A stretch of DNA of 64,000 bases, from NCBI RefSeq assembly GCF_018812025.1, contig NC_063044.1:75611741-75675740 (forward strand). Direction: 5' to 3'. Under the pieces are notes generated by a model, which ran no database searches, had not been told where the DNA came from, and was given only the letters and a program-made list of their open reading frames with translations. The first letter of the stretch is position 1. Each line of letters begins with the position of its first letter. The position numbers and the translations under genes were made by a program. Origin of the DNA: Megalobrama amblycephala. Lineage: Eukaryota; Chordata; Actinopteri; Cypriniformes; Xenocyprididae. Shown one piece after another: positions 47,001 to 57,329 of the stretch.

Positions 47001-49190
47001 TATCTTTCTTTTAAGTGTATATCATTACATAGCACTGTATATATCACTGTCGTTTGTACATCATCTATTCATTCACTATAATCTAATTTCTCTGTGCAGA
47101 TGAAATGGAGATCTCTGAACAAGAAATATGTGAGTATTACAACTGAAACAACAAGCGTAAAATGTGTTTTGTTGTGCGACAATTAATGTTGAATGAAAAA
47201 GAGGTTTGTTAAAGGACTATAATGCATTAAGAGCTCGCTCAGGTACTGGGGAGCTAAACCATTTAGTGCTTTGTAAGTAATTAGCAAGATTTTAAAATCT
47301 ATACGATGTTTAACAGGAAGCCAATGCAGTGACGACAGAACTGGGCTAATATGGTCATACTTCCTAGTTCTAGTAAGAACTCTAGCTGCTGCGATTTGGA
47401 CCGGCTGGGTTTGTTTATTAGGCGAGTAGGGCAACCACCCAGTAGAGCGTTACAGTAATCTAGCCTTGAGGTCATGAACGCATGAACTAACTGTTCTGCA
47501 TTCTTCAGTGAGAGCATATGTCGTAGTTTAGATATATTATTAAGTAGTTTGAGTTTGAGTCTGTAAATCTCTCTGAATCTCCTGGTCATTTCAGTCCCTG
47601 AGGTTCGCATGCAAACACACACTTGATCTAATGTCTACTTTTTCTTTGTATTTCTCTATTTCTAGGTGCTGATGTCACACAGATGGAGAAGGGTGAAGGG
47701 GAACGGTGCATTTTAGTTGCAGAGACTGCCATAAGCCGAGTGATGGGTGATGATCGGACTGTCATAGACAGAAAGGGCAGGCAGGAGCCTTGTGATCCGT
47801 AACCTCAGTACTAAACGTGCTGGAGGTCACACACATGGTGAGTAGGTGTCTTTTAATTGTTTTAATGGAAGAAGGGTTTGTTTATTCAGTAATATTCAAG
47901 TGCTCCTGAGAAAGTGATGAAATGTGACAAAATAAAGTTACGATTGTTAGGTTTGTCCACATGAACCTGATCACGCTGAAATAAAAATGTCCATGCTGCC
48001 GAGTGGAAAGTGGGTTTTAAATCCTACTATCCTGTTTGCCTACAGTCCACTGCTTCATTTTGGCAAAGGCTTTTTACTAAAGACCGAGACTCCTGATGAC
48101 TGGACCTGACTGTCTTCTGACTGACCTGTAAATGAAACAAAATGATCATTTGTATGAACTGGAAAGTGTGCAGACAAACTATTGTTTTAGACCTCAATTT
48201 TTTTCTTTCTAGTTTTCATGTGACCATCATGTCTAATAAATTCATTGTCTAATTCATCTGTGATTGTTGTTAAAACAGATGGAAAAGATCCTGAAAATGA
48301 TCTGAAAGAGCTGAAAGAAGGTGAGATTCTGTTGGAAAACAAGATCATGATCTGATGTGTGTGATGTAACACATTCAGATTATGTCAAACACCATCATGT
48401 ATTAAAATAAAATCCTCTGAACACAAGCTGCCAGATAGTCATTAATGAACGTAACTGAATACAAATTGTTTGTACTGAGAGAAATGGTGTTGAAAAAGTC
48501 AATGCAAACTTTAGATTTGAGTTTGCATGTTGTAGAAGGTGCATGACTGAGGGGATGTTTACATGACGATCCCCTGTTGTACACGGATCTGTGAAAATAA
48601 CTAAAAAGGTTGTAATACGCGTGTCTGGCCAGTAGATGGCGATGTCACTTTGTCAAAAACACCTTGCAAAAATGAAATATGAATATGTGAACACATAATA
48701 CGCATGCGCATGTCATCACCGTTTTCACGGATTCACGTTTTTGTTGTTTTCATGGAGATGGTAAAGGCATCGTTTCAAAACTGTACACTTTGAAACCCGT
48801 TTTCATAAGCTTGTGTTTTCAATCTCCCAAAACACTGTTGTGATGTAAATGAATGACCAAAACACTTTTCCGTTGAAAATGATGTTGTGTAAACGGCCCC
48901 TGAGTTCAGAAATATAATAAATGTCATGTTCATTTGTGAGAAACGAGCAAGTGCCCAAACAATGTGTTGTTGACAATATTTTCTTTTTTTAATTATTTTG
49001 TACATTTAATTTCTAATGATAATTTGATGGATAAATTATTGACATTCATTTTGATTTCCTTCCAGAACCATCAGGAAAAGAAAGCATTCGACTATCAGCC
49101 AAACAGACGAGGATGGAGAGAATGAGCAGTAGAAGAAGAGATAAGACACGCCCACTAGTGTCAATCACTGTGACATCATCAGCATTTTAG
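35091..49190 (+). CDS. SLAM/CD2-like receptor with a micro-exon-encoded cytoplasmic tail
   Basis: Exons 35091-35136 (signal MKSAFTMCVCFFVIEG), 38854-39174 and 39244-39588 (two V-type Ig domains without cysteine pairs) and 39678-39803 (transmembrane, then CRRSDSK) are followed by predicted tiny exons. These are 39915-39944, 40195-40224, 40609-40629, 42623-42646, 43058-43081, 43245-43274, 43413-43436, 44047-44076, 44470-44493, 44824-44853, 45175-45210, 45925-45954, 46635-46682, 47100-47129, 47666-47692 and 48279-48320, with a last exon at 49066-49190. All join in phase 1. Using every one gives 1443 bp, about 480 residues. The tail repeats short charged units such as SKQLEQL, ISEKLKKM and EISEQEI, has no tyrosine, and ends RRRDKTRPLV to SSAF. 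SLAM-type tails normally carry tyrosine switch motifs; this one does not. The large first intron holds a MITE and a Tc1 element. Ig and TM exons are solid; the micro-exons are inferred from splice sites and frame. Confidence 0.8.
35503..36006. mobile_element. MITE-like element in intron 1
   Basis: Inverted ends read ACCGTCTGCAAAGTGCAAAT near 35507 and its complement with TTTGCACTTTGCAGACGG near 35983-36002. Internal sequence is also partly palindromic around TCAGTTTACACATC. There is no open frame. Confidence 0.6.
37167..38705 (+). mobile_element. Tc1-like DNA transposon (Tc1-B)
   Basis: The element begins CAGGTGCTGGTCATATAATT and ends with the complement. TA lies on both sides (37165-37166, 38706-38707) and the inverted repeats are about 200 bp. 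Its ends match Tc1-A for about 28 bp but the interior is diverged, so it belongs to a related subfamily. Confidence 0.92.
37453..38275 (+). pseudogene. Tc1-B transposase remnant
   Basis: The frame starts MGKTADLAMVQETIIDTLHKE and soon breaks. Later pieces in other frames resemble the Tc1-A protein ([44 protein letters not shown]). Several frameshifts and missing blocks make it much more decayed than Tc1-A. Confidence 0.8.
40680..42400. repeat. Composite repeat insertion between micro-exons 3 and 4
   Basis: This widens one inter-exon interval from a few hundred bp to 2 kb. The left part has an LTR-like end (ACATGACTGTGACAG near 40856) and repeated CATGATGTGAAGAAACTCAG-like units at about 40985-41150. 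A TIR element follows at 41238-41972, then a Pro-rich open stretch at 42134-42406 with no recognised family. It is probably a decayed LTR element with a later DNA transposon inside. Confidence 0.45.
41238..41972. mobile_element. Non-autonomous DNA transposon with inverted ends
   Basis: AGTGCCTCAGGGATGATG at the left and its complement CATCCCTGAGGCACT at the right bound about 735 bp. The inverted similarity continues inward through TTTTGTAGGC and CCGGAAGT. There is no coding capacity. Confidence 0.75.
43480..43800 (-). repeat. Possible solo-LTR remnant between micro-exons 7 and 8
   Basis: Sequence unlike the surrounding duplicated introns ends GATGTGACAG and includes GGGTTATGGGAAATGCAGTCC. 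This resembles the LTR edges of other fish elements in the window. Both ends are poorly defined. Confidence 0.3.
44994..45021. repeat. (CA)n microsatellite
   Basis: About 13 CA units in the intron between micro-exons 10 and 11. Confidence 0.9.
45330..45735. repeat. Dispersed repeat between micro-exons 11 and 12
   Basis: GCTGGGTTAAAAACAACC at the left, with TTTTGACCCAGCAGTTGGG and later GTGGGGTCAAACAGC, is typical of a common fish non-autonomous DNA repeat. Boundaries are approximate. Confidence 0.4.
47195..47625 (-). mobile_element. 5'-truncated LINE fragment (L2-like)
   Basis: The minus strand reads HAFMTSRLDYCNALL, QIAAARVLTRTRKYDHI, LHWLPVKHRIDFKIL and YKALNGLAPQYLSELL, the C-terminal part of fish L2-type reverse transcriptase proteins. 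It sits in the intron between micro-exons 14 and 15 and is frameshifted. Confidence 0.8.
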
Positions 49191-51570
49191 CTCAGTCTTT
49201 CAGAAGCTTCTAGAAAGACTTTAAGACACTGATTCATTTCTCACTTTCAGTGAAAAGCTTTTTGGGAAACACAGCCATATATAATCGTATTAATGTTTCA
49301 CTACATACCTCACCTTTAAAGTGTTACTCTTAACATAACACTACTTTGACTCTCACAGCTTTGTCAGAAATATCACTTATTTTTAAAGAAGTGTTTTACC
49401 GCAGCAGTATCTCTGTTTTATGTCATTAACACTAGTGCAAGGAGGTGTGTCTTCATTTGCATAAAACACGTCCATATAAGGGCTTTCCGCGCATGCTTCA
49501 ATTCCTTACAGCCTTTCGTCACTCGTGTCAAATCTTGCCGCTGTTTGCGGACGCGCTCTCTCCTGATCCTCGAGCAATGACAGGTGTGCCGTTCTCACCA
49601 GTTCTCACAATAAACCGCTTTCATACCGACCCGGATTACAGAGCTGTCAGACATTATCACAGATGAAGATATAACGCAGCTTTTCTTACTCTTTAACTGT
49701 ATATAATGTATTTAAAGCTGCAGTCCAGAACCTTTTTTTGGCTCTAAATTATCCAAAATCAGTACATATCCAGCCTAGTGTTCAGAACTATCTCCTTATC
49801 TTAGCCTGATTCACAACGGTAAGCTTGTAATAATGTTTTAAAATCTACAGGTAATACACTAATACACACTAAATACACATAGTCATGCAATGCTGATGTT
49901 GTAAACATTAATAATTTAAGAAAAACAAAGTATAACAGTAATAATAATTTGCACGGTTTGGCGTGATCCGAGCTAAGAGATCGTTAGATTTAATTATCAT
50001 TGGCAGTGTGATTTATTGTACAACTAATGCTTTTTTTCCTCAGTCAGAACAAAAGTGGCAGACATGTTACTTACTTGTTCAGATGATATTTTCCAGTGAA
50101 ATTCTTATATTGGTCATACTTTCAAGACGTAGAGTCTGTGATTCTGAAGTTCAGTATCCACACCGGTGCGGTGACTGACAGCAAAGCATTAGATTCATTC
50201 GCACTGAGGAGTCGTGTCGTGCCGCACAACGCATGTACAGATAACTGTTCCCGCATATGACTGCAATCACAGGTTTCAAACAGAGATGGCGACAAAGAGG
50301 AAAAATGCAGCTTTAAAGATTGAATGAAATTGTAATATTTAATAATTTTATTATATTATTATTTTATATATGGATTGTATAATACAATTAATGAAACATA
50401 CTTCAATATAATTATAGTCGTGTTAGGATGAAACTTCTTAACACCATTATAAGGCCTTACAGAGAAAGTCCTTTATGTGTATGTGTGGTTTCAGTTGTTC
50501 CCATATGTTTACGTAAATTTAGAATAAATTATATTAGGAAATTCTTGGTGAACTGTGATTTGTTCGTTAAAATCGTTCATACGCACACATTTGTACGTAC
50601 GCATGTGAATGAGACCCAGTGTCTGCTGTCATTGTCTGGTTACCAACATTCTTCAAAACATCTTTGTGTTCAGAAGAAAGAAACTAATACAGTTTTGTAA
50701 CATGAACTTTATCTTAACTTAAGAACTCATTGGGTTTGTTCAACTATACATTGATTTCTAGTACTATAGGAAATTTCCATGTATAATGAGCTTTACTTTT
50801 TTCCAAACCCTCAGATGCCTAAAGGGGTCAAACAGATCTGACTTTCTTTTCTCAGTTTTTTTTTGTCTTTTTGATAAAATAATTAAATTCTCCATTTCTC
50901 TGAATTCTTTTTTCAGCTTGTAGGTGCTTATACAGCAATGCCATTTTCAAATTTATTGTTCATATTTTCCAGAATATACAGCTCTGGAAAAAATTAAGAG
51001 ACCACTTAACATTGATTTCTGAACTTGGAGTGGGCTCTCTTTTTTTTCCAGAGCTGTATATATATATTCTGTGTGTGTGTGTTTGTATTTTATTAGTTGG
51101 GGTCCAAAATTTTGCCATACCATGATTCAGAATTTTGGTTTGTGACTGTTAATTTATTTTTTTCTGTATTTTCTCTCTTACGTAGGAGCACATGCTATGT
51201 ATGAAATCAAAACTGTGGGCCTAAGGGTTTGCTGTTTATTTACGACTCCTTTAAAAACCGATTGTAAGAAGCCCATGTTCAGCTTGTGTTCTTTTATTAT
51301 AAGGGCTGTACAGATATTATGTTAGTCACTGATTTGAATCCAGAATGTGTGGCGTAATCGGAGATCGGATCAGTTTCGGGAATGGCAGAGTGAAAGCAGA
51401 GGTCCTGCAGTCTTAATCTAAAATATACTTCGTTCACACAGCCGAACGCACAGCCTTGCAAAGTATACTTATTCTGACTCGTACATGTACACAGGCATTT
51501 AAAATTTAAATGCACATTTGCAACCTTTTACAAGTACGCGGAGTTACACAAATCCGGTCATATATATATA
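49191..51570. other. Downstream region of the micro-exon receptor
   Basis: The 3' untranslated region and then gene-free DNA. A dispersed repeat lies at about 49715-50320, with TTTAAAGCTGCAGTCC at one end and GCAGCTTTAAAG at the other, and a short TA-flanked MITE follows. Open frames at 49445, 49963 and 50428 show no recognisable domain. Confidence 0.45.
50979..51056. mobile_element. 78-bp Tc1-type MITE
   Basis: CAGCTCTGGAAAAAA and its inverted complement TTTTTTTTCCAGAGCTG form the ends, with TA on either side. The interior keeps only AAGAGACCACTTAAC. This is a deletion derivative reduced to its inverted repeats. Confidence 0.8.
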
Positions 51571-51785
51571 GATCAAGCTTACGTTTCACAGGAAAACCAC
51601 ATGGTTCATCCAGTCCTTCCACATCATAATCCACACTCCAGACATCAGTGTTGAAGAAATCACATCCCTTCCTCTGGTTTGATGCTGTAGTTACTCCAAG
51701 AATCCACCAGTAACTCTCTTTAACCTCCACATCCCAGCAGTGTGTTCCTGAGTTAAACCCCTCTGAACCCAGAACACAGGGATAA
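51571..51785 (-). pseudogene. Isolated B30.2 (SPRY) fragment
   Basis: The minus strand encodes [18 protein letters not shown], then [16 protein letters not shown] and [15 protein letters not shown]. It matches 9296-9510 inside the last TRIM exon over exactly 215 bp with sharp edges and no indel. The start of PRY and the end of SPRY are absent and no RING or coiled-coil exon is nearby, so it is a duplicated exon scrap. Confidence 0.85.
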
Positions 51786-52157
51786 TGCTGGATACACACA
51801 AACCTCTAAAATCACTATACAATAACGAGTGTGAATTAAGTATGCGTGTAAACTTTTGAATGAAATAAGCGCAAATCACTAAATCAGAGATTTGTCAAGA
51901 TGAACAAAAACGTGAAATACTAAATCACACACATTTTCTACAATTTGATATCTATTTAATTGAATTACATCTTGTACAATATGATACGCGTCACTAGTTT
52001 TGTCTTCGCTCTCTCCCAGAGCGGGCAAGCAGATGTGTAATGTGAGGGAGGGGTTAAGTTTCTGACCAATATGAGCATTTTCTTATTAAAGCAGCCACAT
52101 TCAGCTTCTAGAAGAGAAGACACAACTGTTTCATTAAGTCGCTATTGTACGGTGTCC

Positions 52158-52633
52158 ATTTTAGGACATTCTCACATCTCAACGAATACAATGAAAAGGT
52201 GTCACGCCTCAGACTAAAAGTCTTCAGGTCTCAGGAAAAACAACGCCAGGTGTCAGGTCTCGTACAATTAGGTATCGGACAAAACAACCTCAGACTAAAA
52301 GGCATCAGATGAAATGGACAAATAACCATGTTTTTTTTATTTGTAATAAAACCATGATTAATTTTCATAATGGCAGTAAAAATTCTTGTTTTGTAAGTTG
52401 TTTTATACAACTTAGTGTAATATTTAACAGTTAGAAAATTGCGCACATGTGACATCGCTTAAAAATAATTTCGTTTGATGCTTTTATGTCTGATGTCTTT
52501 TAGTCTGAGGCTGTTTTCTCCGATGCCTAACTGTACAAGACCTGCCGTCATTTTTCCTAAGACCTGAAGCCTTTTTCAGTCTGATGCGATGCCATTTTCG
52601 TTGTATGACTGAAGTCTGAGAATGTCCTAAAAT
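52158..52633. mobile_element. MITE with long inverted repeats
   Basis: ATTTTAGGACATTCTCA at 52158 is mirrored by TGAGAATGTCCTAAAAT ending 52633. Inverted similarity extends about 150 bp inward, for example CCTCAGACTAAAAG against CTTTTAGTCTGAGG. There is no open frame. The arms are imperfect, so it is not recent. Confidence 0.75.
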
Positions 52634-52712
52634 TCACACCATACTATTGACATTTGTTCAGAAAAAAAAAAAAAAACATACAAACATCTTTTTGTGCTTT
52701 TATGTTGACAAA

Positions 52713-52910
52713 ATGGATGATGAGGTATGGCAATCCACAGCTGACAAAGCATGCACAGCTTCATCTGGTAAGAGGAACCGAAGTGATATATGGACTCATT
52801 TTACTGTTAGCAGTACAGACAAAACAAAGGTGGTGTGCAACCTGTGCAAAGCTACCTTTAGCAGGGGGAAAGATTGCAAACATCTGAGTACATCACAACG
52901 TTACATTTAC
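52713..52910 (+). pseudogene. BED zinc-finger fragment of a hAT transposase
   Basis: From ATG 52713 the frame reads MDDEVWQST, then SDIWTHFTV, VVCNLCKATFSRG and HLSTSQ. This is the aromatic-rich start and CxxC pair of a BED finger, as found at the N-terminus of hAT transposases and ZBED proteins. It stops at the AT microsatellite at 52915, before the distal histidines are completed. No catalytic domain follows. Confidence 0.7.
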
Positions 52911-52952
<42 letters not shown>

Positions 52953-52955
<3 letters not shown>

Positions 52956-54244
52956 GGGTGTAACGGTTCACAAAATTCACGGTTCGGTTCGATACGATAC
53001 ACTGGTGTCACGGTTCGGTTCGGTACGGTTCGGTACGTTTTATCACAACTATGCAGTGTTTTCAGCCACATAACGTTCTTTAACGTTCATTCTTTTAAGA
53101 TTTCAGACATTTATATACGCATAAGCACCATTAAAACAATATATTTAGAGTTTATAAAATGCACACTGATGTCAGACATCAGTGGAAGGAGCAATAACAA
53201 TCCATTCATATACAATTTGCCAATATTTATTCATATCAGACACACATAATGGGCCTAAGTAACTATAAAGTTTACTCTATTATTCTTCCAGTTCACCAGC
53301 CACTTACTTGCATATATTTCGGGAGAAAATGATGAATTCACCTGCTGCAAATCCGACTGACAGGACTCTGTAAACTGCAGCGCAAACTAAGATGGCGGCG
53401 CCTATCTCGCGTTATAGATCAAGATAAAGATCATTTATAAAGGCTTTTAAACGACAAAACACACTCACTTACACATATTTGAGGATCGGAATATCAGATA
53501 GTTGATAACATGGTAAGCAAGTTTGTGAATATTTTAAATAAACAAAGAAAAACAAAATAATAGCGATCCATCTGTCATACAGTGTTATTGTTGCTGCGCT
53601 CAGCGCTAGTGACACGCAAGACGCGTCCCTATGGAAACATTAAAGGCAAACGTTCTAAAATAATGGTTGCATTAAAAAAAAAAACTCACTCTGGGGGGGA
53701 GTTTAGAATATTTTAAACTCACGCTCGAAAGAGATAAAACAAAAACAGCTCCTTATAAAAAAAATGAAAATGTTATATAGCTTACAGGGAATCCAAAGTG
53801 CACCCAAACACCAGACCTGTTGGTTATTTGGACGATCTTCTATTTCTGGTCTGTTAAACCTTTACAGTCTATGTGTTAAACACATTAGCCATTTTGCAAA
53901 GAGCCTTCAGCGCGTACTGAGTGAGCGAGCGCCTGCCTGAGTAGCCACATGTAAATCAGACGCTCCAGACGCCCCAGACGCGTTCGGTTTGAACGCAGCA
54001 TAACATAAACGTATAAGTTGGTGGTTTTTTTTTCTTCGGGGGTGTCAGGGGCGTTGCCTGTTACGTCGTTTGGGTTATTGGGCTACCTTGTTGAACGCAT
54101 AACATTATATTTCACAAACTTTTTTATTTTCCAAATGTAATTAATTAGTCCAACGAACCGTTCGGTACATATAATGCGTACCGCGTACCGAACCGAAAGC
54201 CTCGTACCGAACGGTTCGATACGAATACGCGTATCGTTACACCC

Positions 54245-54247
<3 letters not shown>
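52953..54247. mobile_element. Non-autonomous hAT-like element inside an AT repeat
   Basis: AGGGGTGTAACGGTTC at the left and its complement, with CGTTACACCCCT, at the right enclose 1295 bp. The subterminal regions are rich in GGTTCGGT and ACCGAACC repeats. It is embedded in (AT)n, so the flanking 8-bp ATATATAT duplications cannot be told apart from the microsatellite. No open frame of note. Confidence 0.7.
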
Positions 54248-54249
<2 letters not shown>

Positions 54250-54280
<31 letters not shown>

Positions 54281-57200
54281 TTTTGGTTGATGCTGCTAAA
54301 GTACAGCTTGGGATGTACTGAAACATCTAAAATGTAAACATTATTATGTATTTTCAGCTAAAAACAAAATATTTACTAATATTTTATTTCATACAGATAT
54401 TTTATATAGATGCACTTTTATCATTTTATCAATTAATGCATTAGATTTTTAGATTCCATAACCCTGCCCCCAAGAATATAATAAGAATACATAAAACACA
54501 ATGGAAAGAAATGTCCAGGAAAATTACCATTTTAGCAACAATATAACAATAAAATGTATATACCATTTTAGTAACAATATGATTTTTCAACTGAAAATTG
54601 TATAAGCAGAAACAAGAAAATATGGTGCCAGCTTTTGTTTTTAGGTTCTGAAGTAGAAAATGGATAAACAGCTTAAAAATTCTATTTCCAGATGTGGGTG
54701 AGCTTGAAATGCCCAACTCCGCTTGATTGGTCAACCAGAGATTATCCTGTGACATCACATCATAGATTCTTCCTCAGTTCCGCACAACAGAATATCCATT
54801 GCTTCAGTCATTCGTTCAGCCCCACTTTTACTGGCTATCTCCAGTCCCTCGTCTCCTCCTCTTTTGGTTCCACCCTTTATTGTAACATTATAACATTATT
54901 TTTTTATGGCAGGAAAAACAAGAGAAAATGTGATCAGCTGATGTTTGCTAATTATTTTTAAGAAAATGTAATCATCATGTAGTGACCTGATTATCTGATT
55001 TCAATAAGAGTCTATTCTATGATTATTTGGATGATATGTTATTAATTTTACATTATTGATTATAGTAGCCCTGTCATTCTTCAGCATGAGATCCAGCAGT
55101 GTTGTGGCAATCTAAAGGATTTTAAAAACACATTGTGCACAAATAAAGTTTTGATCTACTTGATCTTTCAGGATCTATTCACTCAGAGCACAGGATGAGC
55201 AGCGCCCCCTGCTGGCCTCACTAACACCTCTTCCAGCAGCAGCCTAGCCTTCAGTCTTGGGCTACAGGGTCAAATGGCTCCTGCTCTTTTGCAGTTGATT
55301 TCATCTAAGGCTGAGGCTGAAAGTCAGTTGTAGTTATTGTGTTTCTACTCGTCTATTCTCTTTTTCTGTCTAAACATGTCCATTAATGTTAAATGTTTGG
55401 CATGCATTTCACCTTTTTTTTTTTTTTTTTACACAGTGTAGTGTGTTACCGGGTAAGACCTGTCAGCCAACTTCAAGTTGTATTTAAGTGTTGATTGAAC
55501 AGAGCTGCAGTAATCAGGACTGGCTCTGTTTAGTTCAGCTGAAAACCATTATGAAACAAGTTTCATGGATTTCAGCTTCAGACATATAAATGCTCATAAA
55601 TGCTAGTGTCCAGATTCCCATCAGTCTAAACTGGGTTCAGAGATGATCACTGCTCTTGTGGTCAAACTGTGAGTTCTCACACTCATCAGTAACATGTTTC
55701 CAAACCTCAACAGTGAGATCACAGCTCTAAAAACACTACAGAAATCATGTAATGTCTCACTAAGTGCACCGCACACAGACACCTCGCTCAATTAAAACTA
55801 GAGAAAAGGTTACGCATAGAGTAAGATACAATACACAGAATAACACAGGGGAAGGAAAGGTTGTATGGAGAAATACAATCCTTCATATATTGTTTTACAC
55901 AGGGCTTAGAAGGAAACAGTACAGACTTGTTGGTAATGCTTTAGATTACAGCCCAAAAAGTACTGAACAAGTAAAACAAATTAACAGAGTACCTTTCAGT
56001 AATTATAATGTACCTATAAAGTATGTATGTGAAGGTATAAGGGAACAATATGTAAAGTTTTGGGAATAAGGGGGTAACAACCAGGAAAATTAACAAACTA
56101 AGGGGTACTTAGTTTGCCCATCCCTGATCTAGAGCTTTAGATCTGATCATTGGGTCGATCAAAGGTCATTTATCTTATTTGAGGTTCATTGGTATCAAAC
56201 AATTGAAAACCTTTGCTTTAAGCCGACAAAAGAAATAACCAATATGTATATGTTCAGATGTATTTATCTTTCGGAGAAGTATCTATATCTGAAGTGTGAT
56301 GTTGATGAATCAGATCATGTAAAGTGGTTTAGCTCATCAACACCTCTGAAGATCTGGTCTGTCTGTGGTTTCACAAACACAAACTCTGTACTAGTGTGAA
56401 AAAAAAAAAGAAATGTGCATATTTCATAACTGTACACTCTAAAAAAATGCGTTCAATTAACTTACAATGAGAAAATTTAACAATTACAGTTTGGATAACA
56501 ATAAGGGCAATTTAGAATTTAACCAAATGATGCTTTGATATACAAACTTTTTTTAGCCATCAGTTTTAGATTTGTGTGATGTGATTTCATGGGATGAAAG
56601 TAAGTGTGCTTTTATATTATCTTTTAAGATAACCTTTTTATACATATTTAACATTGGGAATTATGCTGCTTTACCATAAGAGTATTTAGTTCACAGCAAA
56701 CTTTTATGAAACTGTTTGTGTGTGAAGTAAGCCTTAAGTTCTTTGACCAAACAAAATAAGCATCACAGATTATTTATCTTCCTATGATTCATCTAGATAT
56801 ATATAGATGAAGTGTGATCTTGATGCATCTGCTCATTTAAGCTGCTTCACTTCTGAAGGTTGAGAATTTGTGGTTTCACAAGCACAAACTTAGTAGCCTT
56901 AGACCTAGTAAAAGCCTCATGGTGCATACGTGAAAAACAAACTCAGATTAATAATGTATTCATGCTAAAACCTGTGAACATGACTTTTAACTAATCATTA
57001 GCAATATGTTATTGATTATGGGTTTTGAATTAATTTTGATACAGTCATGTGTCTCAACAAGTCATAACATAATTATACCTTTACAAATTATTAGCTAATG
57101 ATTAATTTACACTATTAGTCAATACTACATGTTGTTAAGCAATAAATAGATTAATAAAGATGTATTTATTATCAATTAATCAAATAGAATCTTCATTAGT

Positions 57201-57325
57201 TGCTGATGTAGTAATCATTAATAAATGGTTTATTTCTTCATGCAGTCATGCATTAACTCATGATTATCTGCGCATTAGTTAAGTATGAATTAATGCATAT
57301 TAGTGCCTCGTATTGTAAAGTGTTA
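54250..57325. other. Gene-free stretch with repeat scraps
   Basis: Contains a short SINE3-related scrap at about 55186-55290 (CCCCCTGCTGGCCTCACTAACACC). An open frame at 55764-56069 has no recognised domain. No gene can be supported. Confidence 0.45.
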
Positions 57326-57329
57326 CCAA

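Larger units (their letters stand above)
39915..48320 (+). repeat. Tandem array of about 16 duplicated symmetric micro-exons
   Basis: Each unit has a shared intron stretch (CATTTCTGTTTCTATGTGCTG and GTGACATGAAG before the exon), a 21-48 nt exon and a donor, mostly GTAAGT. Spacing is 168-750 bp except where insertions widen it. Lengths in order are 30, 30, 21, 24, 24, 30, 24, 30, 24 or 27, 30, 36, 30 or 39, 48, 30, 27 and 42, all multiples of three and all phase 1 to phase 1. The exon consensus is roughly [S/P]-[K/E]-I-S-[E/K]-x-L. The flanking intron similarity shows that exon and intron were duplicated together. Confidence 0.75.

Noticed and set aside
39915..48320. A CRISPR-like repeat array suggested by the regular spacing
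   Set aside because: The repeats are vertebrate intron-exon units of variable length with splice signals, not direct repeats with uniform spacers.
49445..49666. Open frame of 73 residues
   Set aside because: Lies after the stop of the micro-exon receptor in probable 3' untranslated or intergenic DNA with no family signature.
55764..56069. Open frame of 101 residues
   Set aside because: No recognisable domain and the surroundings look like a dispersed repeat. Kept out of the gene list for lack of support.
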